A stretch of DNA of 64,000 nucleotides from Peribacillus sp. Bi96 (GCF_918698115.1 NZ_CAKKLV010000011.1:62001-126000); one strand, 5' to 3'. Positions 36,838 through 49,802 are shown, counted from the stretch's first letter. Notes: generated by a model from the letters alone, not told the origin. Numbers and translations are program-made.

Positions 36838-37977
36838 ATGCAATTTAAACTAACGGAAGAACATGAAATGATCAGAAAAATGGTTCGTGACTTTGCCCAG
36901 AATGAAGTGGCTCCGACAGCTGCTGAGAGGGATGAAGAAGAACGATTTGACCGTGAAATCTTTGACAAAATGGCTGAACTTGGATTGACAGGGATTCCTT
37001 GGCCGGAGGAATACGGCGGAATTGGAAGCGATTACTTGGCGTATTGTATTGCGATTGAAGAACTTTCCCGCGTATGCGCTTCCACTGGAGTGACTTTATC
37101 AGCCCATACTTCCCTTGCAGGATGGCCGATATATAAATTTGGTTCTGAAGAGCAGAAACAAAAATACCTTCGTCCAATGGCACAGGGCGAAAAAATCGGT
37201 GCATATGGGCTGACTGAACCTAGCTCAGGCTCTGACGCAGGGGGTATGAGAACGACTGCAAAGCTTGTAGGTGATGAATATATCATCAGCGGTTCAAAAA
37301 TTTTCATTACGAACGGCGGGATTGCTGATACCTATGTTGTCTTTGCTTTGACTGACCCTGAATCAAAACAAAAAGGAACGAGTGCCTTTATCATTGAAAA
37401 GGATTTTCCGGGTTTTAGTGTGGGCAAAAAAGAGAAGAAGCTGGGGATCCGTTCATCACCGACCACGGAAATCATCTTTGATGAATGCCGAGTGCCTAAA
37501 GAAAATCTCCTTGGTAAAGAAGGAGAGGGGTTTAAAATAGCGATGATGACGCTTGATGGCGGACGTAACGGAATTGCCGCCCAGGCCGTGGGGATCGCCC
37601 AGGGTGCATTGGATGCCGCGGTGGGTTATGCAAAAGAGCGCGTCCAATTTGGCAAGCCAATTTCTGCACAGCAAGGTATCGGTTTTAAATTGGCGGATAT
37701 GGCAACCGGTGTCGAAGCATCTAGACTATTAACCTATCAGGCTGCATGGTTGGAATCTGTAGGCCTTCCATATGGAAAAGAGTCGGCCATGTCCAAACTT
37801 TTTGCTGGAGATACAGCCATGAAAGTGACGACAGAAGCCGTGCAGGTTTTTGGAGGTTATGGATATACAAAGGATTATCCTGTAGAACGGTATATGCGTG
37901 ATGCGAAAATCACCCAAATCTACGAAGGTACACAGGAAATTCAAAAGCTGGTCATCTCACGGATGATTACTAAATAG
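36838..37977 (+). CDS. acdA: Acyl-CoA dehydrogenase AcdA (second of pair)
   Basis: A 379-residue enzyme of the same family and the closer match to B. subtilis Acd[35 protein letters not shown] region, [18 protein letters not shown] and [13 protein letters not shown] are all as I recall from that protein. Catalytic glutamate in [13 protein letters not shown]. In B. subtilis acdA lies beside fadF and rpoE; here the extra operon genes sit between. A branched-chain substrate such as isobutyryl-CoA is plausible given icmF downstream, but unproven. Confidence 0.92.
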   Translation: MQFKLTEEHEMIRKMVRDFAQNEVAPTAAERDEEERFDREIFDKMAELGLTGIPWPEEYGGIGSDYLAYCIAIEELSRVCASTGVTLSAHTSLAGWPIYKFGSEEQKQKYLRPMAQGEKIGAYGLTEPSSGSDAGGMRTTAKLVGDEYIISGSKIFITNGGIADTYVVFALTDPESKQKGTSAFIIEKDFPGFSVGKKEKKLGIRSSPTTEIIFDECRVPKENLLGKEGEGFKIAMMTLDGGRNGIAAQAVGIAQGALDAAVGYAKERVQFGKPISAQQGIGFKLADMATGVEASRLLTYQAAWLESVGLPYGKESAMSKLFAGDTAMKVTTEAVQVFGGYGYTKDYPVERYMRDAKITQIYEGTQEIQKLVISRMITK

Positions 37978-38077
37978 GATTGAAAATGAGGTTTTCCGAT
38001 GAGGCACTGCCCTTGCCGGAATACCCTTTTCAATTTCTTTGGAAATAAAATGATGGGTTTCAAAAAGGAGTTTGAAA

Positions 38078-38728
38078 ATGGAGAAAAGAGAAGTTCTTGC
38101 GTCGGTGAAGGATGAGCGGCTGGTAGAAAAAAGGCGTACACAAATGATTAAAGGGGCGGTGACCCTTTTTAAGGAAAAGGGATTTCACCGTACGACAACC
38201 CGGGAAATAGCCAAAGCGGCCGGCTTTAGTATTGGCACGCTATACGAGTATATCCGAACCAAGGAAGATATATTGTATCTCGTCTGTGACTTTATCTACG
38301 ATGAAGTCCAGGAAAAGCTTCAGAAAGAAATAGATCAGAGCGATGGGACACTGGAAAGCTTGAAGCTTACGATCGCCTATTTTTATAAAGTGATGGATGA
38401 TATGCAAGACGAAGTGCTGGTCATGTATCAAGAGGTGAAAGCACTGACGAAAGATGCTTTACCTTATGTATTGAATAAAGAACTTCGGATGGTAGGCATG
38501 TTTGAAAAGGTCATAACAAAATGTGTTGAGAATGGGGAGCTATTGTTGACGGCAAAACAAATAAGCCTTGTTTCTCATAACATTTTCGTCCAGGGACAGA
38601 TGTGGAGTTTTAGAAGATGGGCATTGCATAAAGAGTATACGCTTCAAGAGTATGTTGAACTACAGACGCAATTATTGATTCAAAATATATCGCTTCAGAT
38701 AAATACTGAAATAAATTCGTTTCAATAA
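38078..38728 (+). CDS. TetR/AcrR family regulator of the acyl-CoA operon
   Basis: A 216-residue TetR-type repressor. The helix-turn-helix spans about residues 19-65: [31 protein letters not shown], then [17 protein letters not shown] region. The C-terminal helical part would bind ligand, probably an acyl-CoA given the neighbours. ATG 38078 lies seven bases after AAGGAG; a TTG at 38072 is nearer to the site and less likely. It differs from B. subtilis FadR in length and sequence. Likely target is the palindrome in the operon promoter at 33519. Confidence 0.9.
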   Translation: MEKREVLASVKDERLVEKRRTQMIKGAVTLFKEKGFHRTTTREIAKAAGFSIGTLYEYIRTKEDILYLVCDFIYDEVQEKLQKEIDQSDGTLESLKLTIAYFYKVMDDMQDEVLVMYQEVKALTKDALPYVLNKELRMVGMFEKVITKCVENGELLLTAKQISLVSHNIFVQGQMWSFRRWALHKEYTLQEYVELQTQLLIQNISLQINTEINSFQ

Positions 38729-38739
38729 GGAGGAGCTCA

Positions 38740-41700
38740 ATGGGTACAGTTGAGGTGTATAAACCGAAAAACCATATCAGATTCGTGACAGCTTCGAGTT
38801 TATTTGATGGACATGATGCATCTATCAACATCATGAGGAGGATCCTTCAGTCCAGCGGCGCGGAAGTTATTCACCTGGGACATAATCGCTCGGTGGAAGA
38901 AATCGTGAATGCGGCTATCCAGGAAGATGTCCAAGGCATAGCGATGTCATCCTACCAAGGCGGACATGTTGAATATTTCAAATATATGTATGACCTTTTG
39001 AAGGAAAAGGGAGCCCAGCACATTCGGATTTTTGCCGGCGGTGGCGGGGTCATCATTCCGAGGGAAATCAAGGAACTCCATGATTATGGGATTGCCCGTA
39101 TTTTCTCCCCTGATGAAGGGCGGGAGTATGGGCTTCAGGGCATGATAAATGTATTGATGCAGGAGTGTGATTTCTCGACAGTCAAACCATCTTTACAGGA
39201 GCACTTTGATGAACTGATTGCAAGGGGAATAAATGCGATTGCGCAATATATTACCTTTGCCGAAAATAGACACGATGTTTCACATGAATCAGCGGCAGCG
39301 GTGGAGAGCCTCTTTGAGCAGATCAAGACATCCGAAAAGAAGGTTCCTGTCCTGGGGATTACAGGGACGGGCGGAGCGGGGAAGAGTTCTTTGACTGATG
39401 AATTGATACGCCGATTCATTAACGAAATTCCAGATGAGAAAGTGGCCATTCTATCTGTCGATCCGACCAAACAAAAAACAGGCGGTGCCTTGCTGGGTGA
39501 CAGGATAAGAATGAATGCGATCTTTTCAGAGCGTGTTTATATGCGGAGCTTGGCCACGCGTCATTCAAAAAGTGAGTTGTCTTTGGCGATAAAAGATGCC
39601 ATTTCGGTCGTTAAGGCAGCGGGCTTTGATTTAATCATCGTTGAAACGAGCGGAATTGGTCAGGGAGATGCAGAAATTGCCGAGATATGCGATGTATCCA
39701 TGTATGTAATGACAAGTGAATTCGGTGCACCTTCCCAACTTGAAAAAATTGATATGATTGATTATGCAGACTTGATAGTCATTAACAAATATGAGCGCAA
39801 AGGATCTGAGGATGCAAAGAACCAAGTTCAAAAACAATATCAACGAAGTCGTACGCTTTTTGATCAAGATCCATCTGAGATGCCAGTATACGGCACAATA
39901 GCTTCCCAATTCAATGACCCAGGTACCAACGCTTTGTTCGCTGCATTGATTGAAAAGCTTAATGAAAAATCCGGAACGGGCTGGCGTACTGCCTTTTCGA
40001 AAGAAGCGGATGTTTACAAGCAAAATGTCATCATTCCAACCGATCGGCGTTATTACTTACGTGAAATCAGTGAAACGGTCCGAACATATCATAAGCGCGC
40101 GGCTGAACAAGTACGTATTGCCCGCAGGCTTTTCCAACTTGAAGGAGCCATTGAAGCAGTTAAGGAAAATGAAAACAATGAAGACATGGTAGCTTCTTTG
40201 GAAAATTTGAAAAAGGAAACCGCTTCCGAGTTATCTTCAGAATCAAAAAAAATCCTTTCAGGTTGGATGGATTTGAAAGAAAAATATTCAGGGGAGCAGT
40301 TTGTAACAAAAATCAGGGATAAAGAAATCGTCACAAAGCTGAAAACTAAAAGTTTATCAGGCTTAATGATTCCGAGAGTGTCACTGCCTAAATATGTGGA
40401 TTATGGAGAGATTTTAGGATGGGTATTCCGTGAAAACGTTCCGGGCTTTTTTCCGTATACAGCCGGAGTCTTTCCATTCAAGCGTGAAGGGGAAGACCCA
40501 AAGCGGCAATTTGCCGGTGAAGGATCACCCGACCGAACCAACAGACGTTTCCATTATTTATCAAAGGATGATAATGCTAAGCGGCTAAGTACGGCTTTCG
40601 ATTCCGTAACGTTATATGGGGAAGACCCTGATCATCGGCCTGATATCTATGGAAAGGTAGGGGAAAGCGGAGTCAGTATCTGTACGTTGGATGACATGAA
40701 AAAACTGTATGCAGGCTTTGACCTATGCCACCCCTCAACCTCTGTATCCATGACCATCAATGGACCGGCACCCATCATTTTGGCGATGTATATGAATACT
40801 GCAATCGATCAGCAGATTGAACGAAAAGAAGAAGAGTTAGGCCGCCCCCTTACGGATGCAGAAGTGGAAGAAGTCCAGGCATATACTCTTCAAACTGTAC
40901 GCGGAACTGTTCAAGCGGATATTCTGAAAGAGGACCAAGGACAGAATACATGCATCTTCTCTACGGAGTTTGCCTTAAGGTTAATGGGGGATATCCAAGC
41001 ATATTTCATTGATCATAAAGTAAGGAATTACTACTCCGTATCCATTTCTGGTTATCACATTGCCGAAGCGGGCGCCAATCCCATTTCACAACTGGCTTTT
41101 ACACTGGCGAATGGCTTTACTTATATCGAATATTACTTAAGTCGCGGAATGAATATTGATGATTTTGCCCCGAATCTATCTTTCTTCTTCTCTAATGGGC
41201 TCGACCCGGAATATACGGTTATCGGGAGGGTGGCAAGAAGGATTTGGGCGACCGTCATGCGGGATAAATATGGTGCGAATGACCGTAGCCAGAAGCTGAA
41301 ATATCATATACAGACTTCAGGACGCTCGCTTCATGCTCAAGAAATTGATTTTAATGATATCAGAACGACACTTCAGGCGTTAATGGCACTGCAGGACAAC
41401 TGTAACTCCCTGCATACCAATGCGTACGATGAAGCCATCACGACGCCTACCGAAGAATCCGTACGCCGTGCGATGGCCATCCAAATGATCATTACAAAAG
41501 AGCATGGGCTCTCAAAAAATGAAAACCCGATGCAAGGTGCCTTCATCATCGAGGAAATGACGGATCTGGTTGAAGAGGCTGTATTGCAAGAGTTCGATCG
41601 CATCAATGATCGAGGCGGTGTATTGGGTGCAATGGAGACGCAATATCAGCGCGGAAAAATCCAGGATGAATCCATGCATTATGAAATGAAAAAGCATACG

Positions 41701-42006
41701 GGGGAATTGCCGATCATTGGGGTCAATACGTATTTGAATCCTAATCCTCCTTCCGAAGAGGCTGTGAATAATATGGAAATCGCCCGTGCAACAAAAGAAG
41801 AAAAGGAAGGGCAAATCATAAACTTACAAGCATTTCAGGAAAGGAATAAGGAGATTACTGATGAAGCCCTGACAAAATTAAAATTGGCAGCCATGGATGG
41901 GAACAATATCTTTGCTGAACTCATGAATTGTGTGAAAGTGGCCAGCCTGGGCCAGATAACCCGTGCGCTGTATGATGTTGGCGGACAATATCGAAGAAAT
42001 ATGTAG
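38740..42006 (+). CDS. icmF: Fused isobutyryl-CoA mutase IcmF
   Basis: A 1088-residue adenosylcobalamin enzyme interconverting isobutyryl-CoA and n-butyryl-CoA, with its own GTPase chaperone built in. Order: B12-binding domain (about 10-145) with DGHDAS at 23-28, His25 being the lower cobalt ligand, and [12 protein letters not shown]; MeaB-like G domain with P-loop GTGGAGKS 209-216, [11 protein letters not shown] and VINKYE; a linker (about 400-520); then the TIM-barrel mutase part with [28 protein letters not shown] and a helical end. All parts are intact. The pathway links valine or iso-fatty-acid degradation to butyryl-CoA beta-oxidation by the upstream genes. Confidence 0.95.
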   Translation: MGTVEVYKPKNHIRFVTASSLFDGHDASINIMRRILQSSGAEVIHLGHNRSVEEIVNAAIQEDVQGIAMSSYQGGHVEYFKYMYDLLKEKGAQHIRIFAGGGGVIIPREIKELHDYGIARIFSPDEGREYGLQGMINVLMQECDFSTVKPSLQEHFDELIARGINAIAQYITFAENRHDVSHESAAAVESLFEQIKTSEKKVPVLGITGTGGAGKSSLTDELIRRFINEIPDEKVAILSVDPTKQKTGGALLGDRIRMNAIFSERVYMRSLATRHSKSELSLAIKDAISVVKAAGFDLIIVETSGIGQGDAEIAEICDVSMYVMTSEFGAPSQLEKIDMIDYADLIVINKYERKGSEDAKNQVQKQYQRSRTLFDQDPSEMPVYGTIASQFNDPGTNALFAALIEKLNEKSGTGWRTAFSKEADVYKQNVIIPTDRRYYLREISETVRTYHKRAAEQVRIARRLFQLEGAIEAVKENENNEDMVASLENLKKETASELSSESKKILSGWMDLKEKYSGEQFVTKIRDKEIVTKLKTKSLSGLMIPRVSLPKYVDYGEILGWVFRENVPGFFPYTAGVFPFKREGEDPKRQFAGEGSPDRTNRRFHYLSKDDNAKRLSTAFDSVTLYGEDPDHRPDIYGKVGESGVSICTLDDMKKLYAGFDLCHPSTSVSMTINGPAPIILAMYMNTAIDQQIERKEEELGRPLTDAEVEEVQAYTLQTVRGTVQADILKEDQGQNTCIFSTEFALRLMGDIQAYFIDHKVRNYYSVSISGYHIAEAGANPISQLAFTLANGFTYIEYYLSRGMNIDDFAPNLSFFFSNGLDPEYTVIGRVARRIWATVMRDKYGANDRSQKLKYHIQTSGRSLHAQEIDFNDIRTTLQALMALQDNCNSLHTNAYDEAITTPTEESVRRAMAIQMIITKEHGLSKNENPMQGAFIIEEMTDLVEEAVLQEFDRINDRGGVLGAMETQYQRGKIQDESMHYEMKKHTGELPIIGVNTYLNPNPPSEEAVNNMEIARATKEEKEGQIINLQAFQERNKEITDEALTKLKLAAMDGNNIFAELMNCVKVASLGQITRALYDVGGQYRRNM

Positions 42007-42013
42007 AGGTAAG

Positions 42014-42045
42014 AAGGGGGATCCAGGTAGGGTCCCCTTTTTTGA
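42014..42045 (+). terminator. Terminator of the thiolase-icmF operon
   Basis: A GGGGGATCC/GGGTCCCC imperfect stem followed by six or more T residues, eight bases after the icmF stop. Confidence 0.75.
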
Positions 42046-42142
42046 TAACTTCCGTATTTTTTTCACAAAATGTAAATTTTCCCTTATAATTAATTGGAAA
42101 AGGGGCAAAAATGATGAATCAGCCCCCATTGGAGTTGAGGAA

Positions 42143-42304
42143 ATGAACCTGAAAATGATTGGATTAATCATAGGTTACATTCTTGCCATCATTTTTTTAT
42201 TTGAGCTGTATGAGCATCAATTGGGTGCCATTTCTTTTTTTATCCTGGCTATTGTTTTTTTTTCGGCAGCCTATCGTCAGAAATCGAAGAAAGAGAGTAA
42301 ATAA
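42143..42304 (+). CDS. Small two-segment membrane protein of unknown function
   Basis: A 53-residue ORF starting at ATG 42143, behind GTTGAGGAA. It has two hydrophobic stretches (IGLIIGYILAIIFLFELY and LGAISFFILAIVFFSAAY) and a basic tail RQKSKKESK, so a two-pass protein with the tail inside is expected. The frame is open further upstream to 41963 but runs through the icmF end and terminator, and is rejected. I do not recognise a family. A separate TATAAT-like -10 lies about 50 bp upstream. Confidence 0.65.
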   Translation: MNLKMIGLIIGYILAIIFLFELYEHQLGAISFFILAIVFFSAAYRQKSKKESK

Positions 42305-42514
42305 TTTTTGCTTTTGGGTTCCTGATAACATAGACATCAAGGTAAATCTGTGAAAGTATCAGATAGAACTAGCATAAACCCATTTAGATTGTTTATAATG
42401 GAGTATATGTCTAGCAGGAATTGTCGTTATTTTATCGAAATACTGTTTTAGATTATTTTTTTATGTAAAAAAACACGGCATTCAGTGTTTGAATAGAGAA
42501 GGGAAGTGCGGAAT

Positions 42515-43096
42515 TTGAGTTTAAAACAATACTCAAAAGAGCAATTATTGGAAATGTCCTTAATAGAGATGGCATATGATTTATTAGTGGAAAGAAATGA
42601 ACCGATTCCATTCAAAGATTTAATAAGTGAATTAGCTTCGCTGCATAATTTATCTAAAGCGGCAGTGGCAAAAAAAATTGCACAATTCTATACGGATTTA
42701 AATGTGGATGGCCGCTTCACTTCACTTGGTGACAACCGCTGGGGATTGAAAACATGGTATCCAGTTGACCAAATTGAAGAAGAAGTCGTACATGTTGTAA
42801 AACCGAAAAAGAAAAAGAAAGCTAAAAAAGCTGCTGTCGTTATCGATGATTTTGATGAACTTGAAGATGAAGATCTTGATTTTGAAGAAGATGTCGATGA
42901 TTTGGACGAGGATGAAGATGACGAGGAAGATGATATCCTAGGTTCTCCAGTTCTCGACGAAGTGCTATTGGATGATGAAGTGGATGAAGATGACGATCTG
43001 GAAGAAGAAATAATTGAAGATGATGCATTTGTCCTGGAAGATGATGAGGACGAAGATGAAGACGAAGAAGAATTCGATGAAGAGAAAGATAAATAA
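42515..43096 (+). CDS. rpoE: RNA polymerase delta subunit RpoE
   Basis: A 193-residue delta factor: N-terminal folded HARE-type domain (SLKQYSKEQLLEMSLIEMAYDLL, FTSLGDNRWGLKTWYP; about 1-90), a lysine patch (KPKKKKKAKKAA), then about 90 almost wholly Asp/Glu residues. It increases specificity and recycling of RNA polymerase. TTG 42515 is ten bases from AGAAGGGA, while a GTG at 42506 touches that site, so TTG is chosen. It lies directly upstream of pyrG, as in B. subtilis. No terminator separates it from the pyrG promoter. Confidence 0.94.
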   Translation: MSLKQYSKEQLLEMSLIEMAYDLLVERNEPIPFKDLISELASLHNLSKAAVAKKIAQFYTDLNVDGRFTSLGDNRWGLKTWYPVDQIEEEVVHVVKPKKKKKAKKAAVVIDDFDELEDEDLDFEEDVDDLDEDEDDEEDDILGSPVLDEVLLDDEVDEDDDLEEEIIEDDAFVLEDDEDEDEDEEEFDEEKDK

Positions 43097-43106
43097 ATAA
43101 TCGCCC

Positions 43107-43219
43107 TTGACTTTTTGAGGCGAAATTTGTAGAATCATTTTTGGGCTCCTTAAAAAAGGACACAATGATTAAATTATACCGCTCCCTTACTTTTATTGTA
43201 AGCGGAGCGTTTTTGTTTT
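43107..43219 (+). promoter_or_regulatory. pyrG leader: pyrG promoter and CTP-sensing attenuator leader
   Basis: Promoter TTGACT (43107-43112), 17 bp, TAGAAT (43130-43135); seven bases later the transcript would begin GGGCTCC at 43143. In B. subtilis pyrG, a GGGC start allows repeated G addition when CTP is low; the extra Gs pair with a pyrimidine-rich stretch and prevent termination. Here CTCCCTTAC (43182-43190) is that pyrimidine stretch and also the left arm of the terminator at 43180-43219 (right arm GTAAGCGGAGCG, then T-run). All parts of the known mechanism are present. Confidence 0.9.
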
Positions 43220-45110
<1,891 letters not shown>

Positions 45111-45112
45111 TA

Positions 45113-45144
45113 CAAAAAAAAACAGCCTTTGGGCTGTTTTTTTT
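45113..45144. terminator. Bidirectional terminator between pyrG and ywjG
   Basis: AAAACAGCC/GGCTGTTTT stem with A-run before and T-run after, between convergent genes. Confidence 0.92.
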
Positions 45145-45153
45145 GTTTAATAA

Positions 45154-45684
45154 TTATTCTTCATCTTTATATTCTCGTATAATTTCTTCAAGTGTGAATT
45201 TAATTCCATAATAAGCGAAAAGAGCAGCAATGAGGGTGGGGTACCCATATCGATTGCCGGTTTCATCGGGAATCAATCCTCGTTGGATTCGTAAATCGAT
45301 ATGTACGTCAGCCAGCTCTGAAAGAGAATCTTCTTTAGGAGGAACGGATGTAGATACCGCAACAAATGGTATATCTTTTTCCTTTAGTTGTTGTGCCAGC
45401 TTCAATGCTTCCATATCATCGGAATGGCGACTGAATATAAGAAAACGATCTTCTCGGGAAATGGTTTCGCCTTCTTCGTACCTTTTTACGCTTGGAAATG
45501 GTTCTGCCCCTTCCACAGCCTCGGCAGTGACACCTTGCATTTCACCAAAACCGTGAATGAAAATGGAGCCATCCCCAACCGCGGCCTGGGCGAGCAGGCG
45601 ACCGGCATCCTCCATTTCAAAGGTTTCATTTTCAATCATTTTTTTAAATAAACCGCTTATCTGTGTTGAGAAAATTTTTAACAT
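45154..45684 (-). CDS. ywjG: DUF2529 family protein YwjG
   Basis: A 176-residue soluble protein of the DUF2529 family. It resembles a SIS-type sugar-isomerase fold: AAVGDGSIFIHGFGEMQGV, FLIFSRHSDDMEALKLAQQLKEKD and IPFVAVSTS follow the usual strand-helix order. No catalytic residues can be named. Divergent from spo0F and convergent with pyrG, as in B. subtilis. Function unknown. Confidence 0.9.
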   Translation of the reverse strand: MLKIFSTQISGLFKKMIENETFEMEDAGRLLAQAAVGDGSIFIHGFGEMQGVTAEAVEGAEPFPSVKRYEEGETISREDRFLIFSRHSDDMEALKLAQQLKEKDIPFVAVSTSVPPKEDSLSELADVHIDLRIQRGLIPDETGNRYGYPTLIAALFAYYGIKFTLEEIIREYKDEE

Positions 45685-45830
45685 GATCAGGGACTCCTTT
45701 AAAAAATAGTACCTTTATTATAAAGGACTTTCCCTTGCATTGACAGGTTTCGGGGCTTTTGATCCTAAGGGTTGAATTTACTAAATCGATCGAAAAAACA
45801 AAAAAATTAAAATTCCTTTTAGCTATATAG

Positions 45831-45857
45831 CAGGAATTTTGTTACAATTATCGAATA
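45831..45857 (+). promoter_or_regulatory. SigH-type promoter of spo0F
   Basis: CAGGAATTT (45831-45839) and CGAAT (45852-45856) fit the SigH elements AGGAWWT and RnnGAAT at the usual spacing. B. subtilis spo0F has a SigH promoter. TGTCGA at 45943-45948 resembles a Spo0A box (TGTCGAA, last base differing), downstream of the start site. The remaining 315-bp gap shows only a short TACCC/GGGTA hairpin. Confidence 0.65.
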
Positions 45858-45999
45858 TGAACAAAGAAATCATGAATGAGAATAAATGCATTAGGCCTCA
45901 CAATTTGACGCAATCTATGTAACTACCCTTTTTTGGGTAATATGTCGATTAGGCTGATACATTTAATTTTATAAAATCTGAAAGAGTAGAGGTGATAAA

Positions 46000-46371
46000 A
46001 TGTCAGGGAAAATATTAATTGTTGATGATCAATTTGGGATACGTATTTTATTGAACGAGGTTTTACATAAAGAAGGGTACGAAACATTTCAAGCCGCAAA
46101 TGGCATTCAAGCCCTGGAAGTGCTAAATAATCATTCACCTGATCTTGTATTACTGGATATGAAGATTCCGGGAATGGATGGCATAGAGATCCTGAAAAGG
46201 ATGAAAGTGGTCGATCCGGATATCCGGGTCATAATCATGACCGCATATGGTGAACTTGATATGATTCAAGAAGCAAAAGATTTAGGGGCAATGACCCATT
46301 TTGCAAAGCCATTTGATATTGATGATATCAGAAAAGCCGTTCGTGAATATTTACCTATTCAGTCCAGTTAA
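46000..46371 (+). CDS. spo0F: Sporulation phosphorelay response regulator Spo0F
   Basis: A 123-residue single-domain receiver. It takes phosphate from sporulation sensor kinases and passes it to Spo0B. Acidic pair Asp9/Asp10, phosphoacceptor Asp53 in [13 protein letters not shown], Thr in IIMTAYGE and Lys103 in FAKPFD are all present; no output domain follows. In B. subtilis the acceptor is Asp54, one residue longer. ATG follows AGAGGTG. Its place between ywjG and fbaA is the B. subtilis order. Confidence 0.96.
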   Translation: MSGKILIVDDQFGIRILLNEVLHKEGYETFQAANGIQALEVLNNHSPDLVLLDMKIPGMDGIEILKRMKVVDPDIRVIIMTAYGELDMIQEAKDLGAMTHFAKPFDIDDIRKAVREYLPIQSS

Positions 46372-46406
46372 TGGTCTGAAATTTAATAGGATGGACTGAA
46401 GAATTG

Positions 46407-46442
46407 TCGCGGCTATCTTTTTAAGATGGGCCGTGTTTTTTT
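46407..46442 (+). terminator. Terminator of spo0F
   Basis: CGCGGC-TATCTT pairs with AAGATGGGCCGTG (imperfect stem), followed by seven T residues. Confidence 0.65.
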
Positions 46443-46615
46443 GGAATGAAATTTGAGACGCGATATAGTGTATTTGTTGCTGTTTTTTTGATGTATTGAT
46501 ATGCTAAAAGAGGAGAGATATTCTGATTAATAAGCGTATGCTACTTTGGTTTTAGGGAATATCTAGAAAGAATTAACTTTAAAAATAAAAACACCCACTA
46601 GTAGGAGGAAATCGA

Positions 46616-47473
46616 ATGCCTTTAGTTTCTATGAAAGATATGCTGAATAAAGCTCTTGATGAAAAATATGCAGTAGGTCAATTCAATATCAACAACCTGG
46701 AATGGACTCAAGCTATTCTAGCTGCTGCAGAAGAAGAGAAATCTCCAGTCATCCTTGGTGTTTCCGAAGGGGCTGCCCGGCATATGGGTGGTTTCAAAAC
46801 GACTGTCATGATGGTTCAAGGATTGTTGGAAGACATGAAAATTACAGTTCCTGTGGCCATTCACCTTGACCATGGTTCAAGTTTTGATAAATGTAAAGAA
46901 GCCATCGAGGCTGGATTCACTTCAGTAATGATCGATGCATCACATCATCCGATTGAAGAAAACATCGAAACAACTAAGAAGGTTGTTGAATTCGCTCACG
47001 CACGAAATGTTTCCGTTGAAGCAGAAGTCGGCACAGTTGGTGGACAAGAAGATGATATAATCGCTGATGGAGTCGTATATGCGGATCCTCAAGAATGTGA
47101 ACAATTAGTTAAGGAAACGAATGTTGATTGTTTTGCTCCAGCATTGGGATCCGTTCACGGGCCATATAAAGGTGAGCCTGACCTTGGCTATAAAGAAATG
47201 GAAGAAGTACGGGATTTAACTCAAAAACCTTTAGTTCTTCATGGCGGCACAGGCATTCCTACTAAAGATATCCAAAAAGCCATTTCACTTGGAACATCAA
47301 AAATCAATGTGAATACGGAAAACCAAATCGTTTTCACAAAAGCTGTCCGTGAGATTCTAAATAACGATGCAGAAGTATACGATCCGCGTAAATACATGGT
47401 TCCTGGCCGTGAAGCGATTAAGGAAACTGTCATCGGCAAAATTCGTGAATTTGGTTCAAACGGTAAAGCATAA
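46616..47473 (+). CDS. fbaA: Class II fructose-1,6-bisphosphate aldolase
   Basis: Zinc-dependent glycolytic aldolase. 285 residues, as in B. subtilis FbaA. Asp85 (catalytic) and His86 (zinc) lie in [23 protein letters not shown] holds another metal ligand and glycine loop; [23 protein letters not shown] and INVNTENQ bind zinc and phosphate. ATG after TAGGAGG. It has its own terminator. Confidence 0.97.
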   Translation: MPLVSMKDMLNKALDEKYAVGQFNINNLEWTQAILAAAEEEKSPVILGVSEGAARHMGGFKTTVMMVQGLLEDMKITVPVAIHLDHGSSFDKCKEAIEAGFTSVMIDASHHPIEENIETTKKVVEFAHARNVSVEAEVGTVGGQEDDIIADGVVYADPQECEQLVKETNVDCFAPALGSVHGPYKGEPDLGYKEMEEVRDLTQKPLVLHGGTGIPTKDIQKAISLGTSKINVNTENQIVFTKAVREILNNDAEVYDPRKYMVPGREAIKETVIGKIREFGSNGKA

Positions 47474-47530
47474 TTTCAAATGCAACCAGGGCTTACATCC
47501 CTTAAATGCATGAAAACAAAGGTAATAACT

Positions 47531-47565
47531 CCATTGGGGGGCATCCCCCCTAATGGTTTCTTTTA
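47531..47565 (+). terminator. Terminator of fbaA
   Basis: CCATTGGGGGG pairs with CCCCCCTAATGG (one bulged base pair) followed by TTTCTTTT. Confidence 0.8.
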
Positions 47566-47657
47566 AATGCAGGGCGGAATAGGAGCTCTATTTTTTGAAC
47601 AATTAGATTTCAAAAAATAGAGAATGAAAAAAATCGATTACATACGGAGGATAATTT

Positions 47658-48308
47658 ATGAAATTCTTTATAGATACAGCAAACATGGAAGAAATCGAAC
47701 AAGCGCACCAACTTGGCGTTTTAGCAGGAGTTACGACTAACCCATCCCTTGTTGCAAGAGAAAAGGGAGTTTCTTTCCATGACCGCCTTAAAGAAATCAC
47801 AAACCTTGTTAAGGAATCCGTTTCTGCAGAAGTCATCGCGCTTGATTTTGAAGGAATGATGGCTGAAGCGAAAGAACTTGTTGCAATTGCACCTAATATC
47901 ACGATTAAAGTACCAATGACTCCAGACGGTTTGAAGGCTGTTGCAGCTTTAACAAAACAGGGTGTCAAAACAAATGTAACCCTTATTTTCAGTGCTAACC
48001 AAGCATTATTGGCTGCTAGGGCTGGAGCAACTTACGTATCGCCATTTTTAGGGCGCTTGGATGATATCGGCCAAAATGGTTTGGATTTAATCTCGGATAT
48101 TGCTGATATCTTTGCAATCCATGATATCAATGCCGAGATCATTGCAGCTTCTATCCGCCATCCGATGCACATTACGGAAGCGGCACTTAAAGGAGCGCAT
48201 ATTGCAACAATCCCTTATAAAGTTTTAATGCAATTATTCCACCACCCATTAACGGACAAAGGAATTGAAGCTTTCTTGAAGGATTGGAATTCACGTACAG
48301 AAGCATAA
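47658..48308 (+). CDS. ywjH: Small transaldolase / fructose-6-phosphate aldolase family (YwjH)
   Basis: A 216-residue TIM-barrel of transaldolase subfamily 3B. The Schiff-base lysine is Lys84 in [22 protein letters not shown] and [29 protein letters not shown] region are conserved. B. subtilis YwjH has transaldolase activity; fructose-6-phosphate aldolase activity is hard to exclude by sequence. ATG after ACGGAGG. It follows fbaA, linking glycolysis and pentose phosphate steps. Confidence 0.92.
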   Translation: MKFFIDTANMEEIEQAHQLGVLAGVTTNPSLVAREKGVSFHDRLKEITNLVKESVSAEVIALDFEGMMAEAKELVAIAPNITIKVPMTPDGLKAVAALTKQGVKTNVTLIFSANQALLAARAGATYVSPFLGRLDDIGQNGLDLISDIADIFAIHDINAEIIAASIRHPMHITEAALKGAHIATIPYKVLMQLFHHPLTDKGIEAFLKDWNSRTEA

Positions 48309-48518
48309 TTCCTTGCCGCTAAGTCGCTATAGATTGCACCGGTAAAATAAAAATTAACATAAATTAGAAATTTTTATCTTTTTTTTACATGAATTTTCTA
48401 CTTTTGTGTAAACTAAAGAACTAGATAGTGAATGTTGTCGGATTATGCAATTTTCTTGTGGTAAAATATTACTTTTGAAAAGTAGCTTCTAAGTGCTTAG
48501 CGTGGAAGGGAGTATATT

Positions 48519-49802
48519 ATGGAAAAACTTAAAATTGCCGGTGGCTATCCTTTAAAGGGAAGCATTCGTGTCAGCGGTGCAAAAAATAGTGCGGTCGCCC
48601 TTATCCCTGCAACAATTTTAGCGGACTCTCCTGTAACGATTGAAGGCCTGCCTGATATATCGGATGTACAGATGCTGAAAGCGTTAATGGAGGAAATTGG
48701 CGGCGAGGTTTCCTTTGATGATGGAGAAATGACAGTGAATCCCAGCAAGATGATTTCAATGCCTCTTCCCAATGGACGAGTGAAGAAGTTACGTGCCTCT
48801 TATTATTTAATGGGGGCTATGCTTGGTAAATTCAAGAAGGCAGTGATTGGCTTGCCTGGTGGCTGCCATTTAGGACCTCGCCCAATAGATCAGCATATAA
48901 AAGGGTTTGAAGCACTTGGCGCACAGGTGACGAATGAACAAGGAGCCATTTACCTTAGGGCGGACGAGCTACGGGGCGCACGCATTTATTTGGATGTCGT
49001 TAGTGTCGGGGCAACGATTAATATTATGCTTGCCGCCGTTTTGGCCAAAGGCCGCACCGTGATCGAAAATGCTGCGAAAGAACCGGAGATCATTGATGTT
49101 GCCACTTTGTTGACTAATATGGGTGCGAAAATCAAGGGTGCCGGAACAGATATCATTCGTATTGATGGTGTGGAAAGTTTGCATGGGTGTAAACATACGA
49201 TCATACCAGATCGGATTGAAGCAGGGACTTTCATGATTTTAGCCGCTGCAGTCGGTGAAGGAATCTTGATTGATAATGTCATCCCCCAGCATTTGGAGTC
49301 ATTGACTGCTAAAATGAGGGAAATGGGTATAAATATTGAGGCCGGTGATGATCAGATATTTGTCTCACCAGGAGAAAAATATAAATCCGTTGATATTAAG
49401 ACATTGGTTTACCCTGGCTTTCCGACAGATCTTCAGCAGCCTTTCACGTCTCTTTTAACAAAAGCAAGTGGTTCGAGCATGGTGACAGATACGATTTACG
49501 GGGCACGATTTAAGCATATTGATGAGCTGCGACGCATGAATGCTAAGATCAAGGTCGAGGGCAGAGCGGGCATCATTGATGGTCCTGTCCAACTTCATGG
49601 AGCAAAAGTGAAGGCGAGCGATTTACGTGCCGGAGCGGCTTTAGTCATTGCTGGCTTAATGGCCGAAGGGATTACTGAAGTGACCGGGCTTGAACATATA
49701 GATCGTGGATATAGCCATCTAGTTGAGAAACTTTCAGGTTTGGGAGCAACGATTTGGCGTGAAGAAATGACACAAGAAGAGGTGGAGCAGCTGAAAAGCT
49801 GA
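48519..49802 (+). CDS. murAB: UDP-N-acetylglucosamine 1-carboxyvinyltransferase (MurAB/MurZ type)
   Basis: First committed step of peptidoglycan synthesis, adding enolpyruvyl from PEP to UDP-GlcNAc. 427 residues. The catalytic, fosfomycin-target cysteine is Cys116 in [13 protein letters not shown]; substrate loops [23 protein letters not shown] and DRIEAGTFM are present. Firmicutes usually have two copies; the fbaA-ywjH-mur-rho neighbourhood identifies this as the second paralogue (murAB/murZ). ATG after GGAAGGGAG. Confidence 0.95.
   Translation: MEKLKIAGGYPLKGSIRVSGAKNSAVALIPATILADSPVTIEGLPDISDVQMLKALMEEIGGEVSFDDGEMTVNPSKMISMPLPNGRVKKLRASYYLMGAMLGKFKKAVIGLPGGCHLGPRPIDQHIKGFEALGAQVTNEQGAIYLRADELRGARIYLDVVSVGATINIMLAAVLAKGRTVIENAAKEPEIIDVATLLTNMGAKIKGAGTDIIRIDGVESLHGCKHTIIPDRIEAGTFMILAAAVGEGILIDNVIPQHLESLTAKMREMGINIEAGDDQIFVSPGEKYKSVDIKTLVYPGFPTDLQQPFTSLLTKASGSSMVTDTIYGARFKHIDELRRMNAKIKVEGRAGIIDGPVQLHGAKVKASDLRAGAALVIAGLMAEGITEVTGLEHIDRGYSHLVEKLSGLGATIWREEMTQEEVEQLKS

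Noticed and set aside
41963..42142. Upstream extension of the small membrane protein to 113 residues
   Set aside because: It would overlap the icmF end and read through its terminator; the Shine-Dalgarno places the start at 42143.
43180..43219. Plain terminator of rpoE
   Set aside because: The hairpin lies downstream of a strong promoter and a GGGC start site, so it is better explained as the pyrG attenuator, although rpoE transcripts may also end there.
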